64,000 nt of DNA from Methylophilus rhizosphaerae (GTDB lineage: Bacteria; Pseudomonadota; Gammaproteobacteria; Burkholderiales; Methylophilaceae), in assembly GCF_900100975.1 (NCBI RefSeq), contig NZ_FNFX01000002.1, positions 434,001 to 498,000 on the forward strand, in the 5' to 3' direction. Below the pieces are notes generated by a model, which made no database searches, was not told the origin of the DNA, and saw nothing but the letters and a program-made list of their open reading frames with translations. Shown one piece after another: positions 63,916-64,000 of the stretch (position 1 is its first letter; each line of letters starts with the position of its first letter). The position numbers and the translations under genes were made by a program.

Positions 63916-64000
63916 CGTTCCCCCCTGATGATGATTGATTGCGCAGCCATTCATCGAGCTGCTGCAACCGCGCTGGCGTACCGATATCATGCCACATGCC
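63899..64000 (-). CDS. Sugar-phosphate nucleotidyltransferase, C-terminal end (partial; MurU-like)
   Basis: Only the last 33 residues are in the window: GMWHDIGTPARLQQLDEWLR followed by a short polar tail and TGA at 63901-63899. The phrase W-x-D-I/V-GTP-x-RL is the typical end of MurU-type N-acetylmuramate-1-phosphate uridylyltransferases and of related mannose/heptose nucleotidyltransferases. In betaproteobacteria murU often precedes pepP-ubiH, which supports MurU, but the active site lies outside the window. Confidence 0.7.
   Translation of the reverse strand, partial: GMWHDIGTPARLQQLDEWLRNQSSSGGNDEATV

Overview
The window reads as ordinary chromosome of a Gram-negative betaproteobacterium, most likely a methylotroph of the Methylophilaceae (Methylophilus, Methylovorus or Methylobacillus type). 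This rests on the combination of Edd-Eda (Entner-Doudoroff) genes, a fused sucrose-phosphate synthase/phosphatase next to amylosucrase, a PEP-CTERM protein, pilBC, betaproteobacterial gene neighbourhoods (fur opposite bamE, nucleotidyltransferase-pepP-ubiH), and heptose-based LPS core genes. Genus is an inference. Coding density is high. I found no rRNA, tRNA, CRISPR array, insertion sequence or prophage.

Layout. (1) 1-209: end of glnS. (2) 345-6738: five-gene signalling module made of a TonB-dependent receptor, a YfiR-like periplasmic protein, a membrane histidine kinase, a CheY-like regulator and a REC-GGDEF-EAL protein. (3) 7150-11339: sucrose synthesis and use (sps-SPP fusion, amylosucrase). 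(4) 11363-26139, almost all minus strand: housekeeping genes glmM, folP, ftsH, rlmE, greA, carAB, dapB and a greatly enlarged BamE; yhbY is the one plus-strand gene. (5) 26241-33157: fur, a DNA-deoxyinosine glycosylase, recN, nadK, hrcA, two small envelope or exported proteins, hemH. (6) 33279-37389: ADP-heptose synthesis (hldD, gmhA, hldE) and waaF. (7) 37441-50437: LPS core and O-antigen decoration: acetyltransferase, glycosyltransferase, O-antigen ligase, four WaaP/RIO-type kinases, a NodU-type carbamoyltransferase and an LpxL-type acyltransferase. Edd and eda sit in the middle of this block. (8) 50441-57383: glutamine amidotransferase, rluE, icd, a cold-shock gene, pilB-pilC, dsbC. (9) 57416-64000: two ubiquinone hydroxylases, pepP, a DUF2927 protein, a DUF3820 protein with a fresh internal duplication, a diguanylate cyclase, a PsiE-like protein and the end of a sugar-nucleotidyltransferase gene.

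How it fits together. Region 6 makes the heptose donor and adds heptose to the inner core. The kinases, carbamoyltransferase, acyltransferase, ligase and acetyltransferase of region 7 then modify and cap the same molecule. The kinase-kinase-carbamoyltransferase order resembles the Pseudomonas aeruginosa waaP-wapP-wapQ-PA5006-wapO locus as I remember it. The module in region 2 looks like a surface-signal-to-cyclic-di-GMP relay.

Standout observations: a BamE lipoprotein extended by a duplicated Pro/Ala/Glu linker and two tandem NTF2-like Cds6-type domains; the TonB receptor/YfiR/kinase/cyclic-di-GMP operon; a 100-bp element with about 24-bp inverted ends between edd and eda; an isocitrate dehydrogenase with mixed cofactor residues; a convincing sigma-32-type promoter before ftsH; intrinsic terminators placed just before folP and greA; and a 45-bp in-frame tandem duplication.
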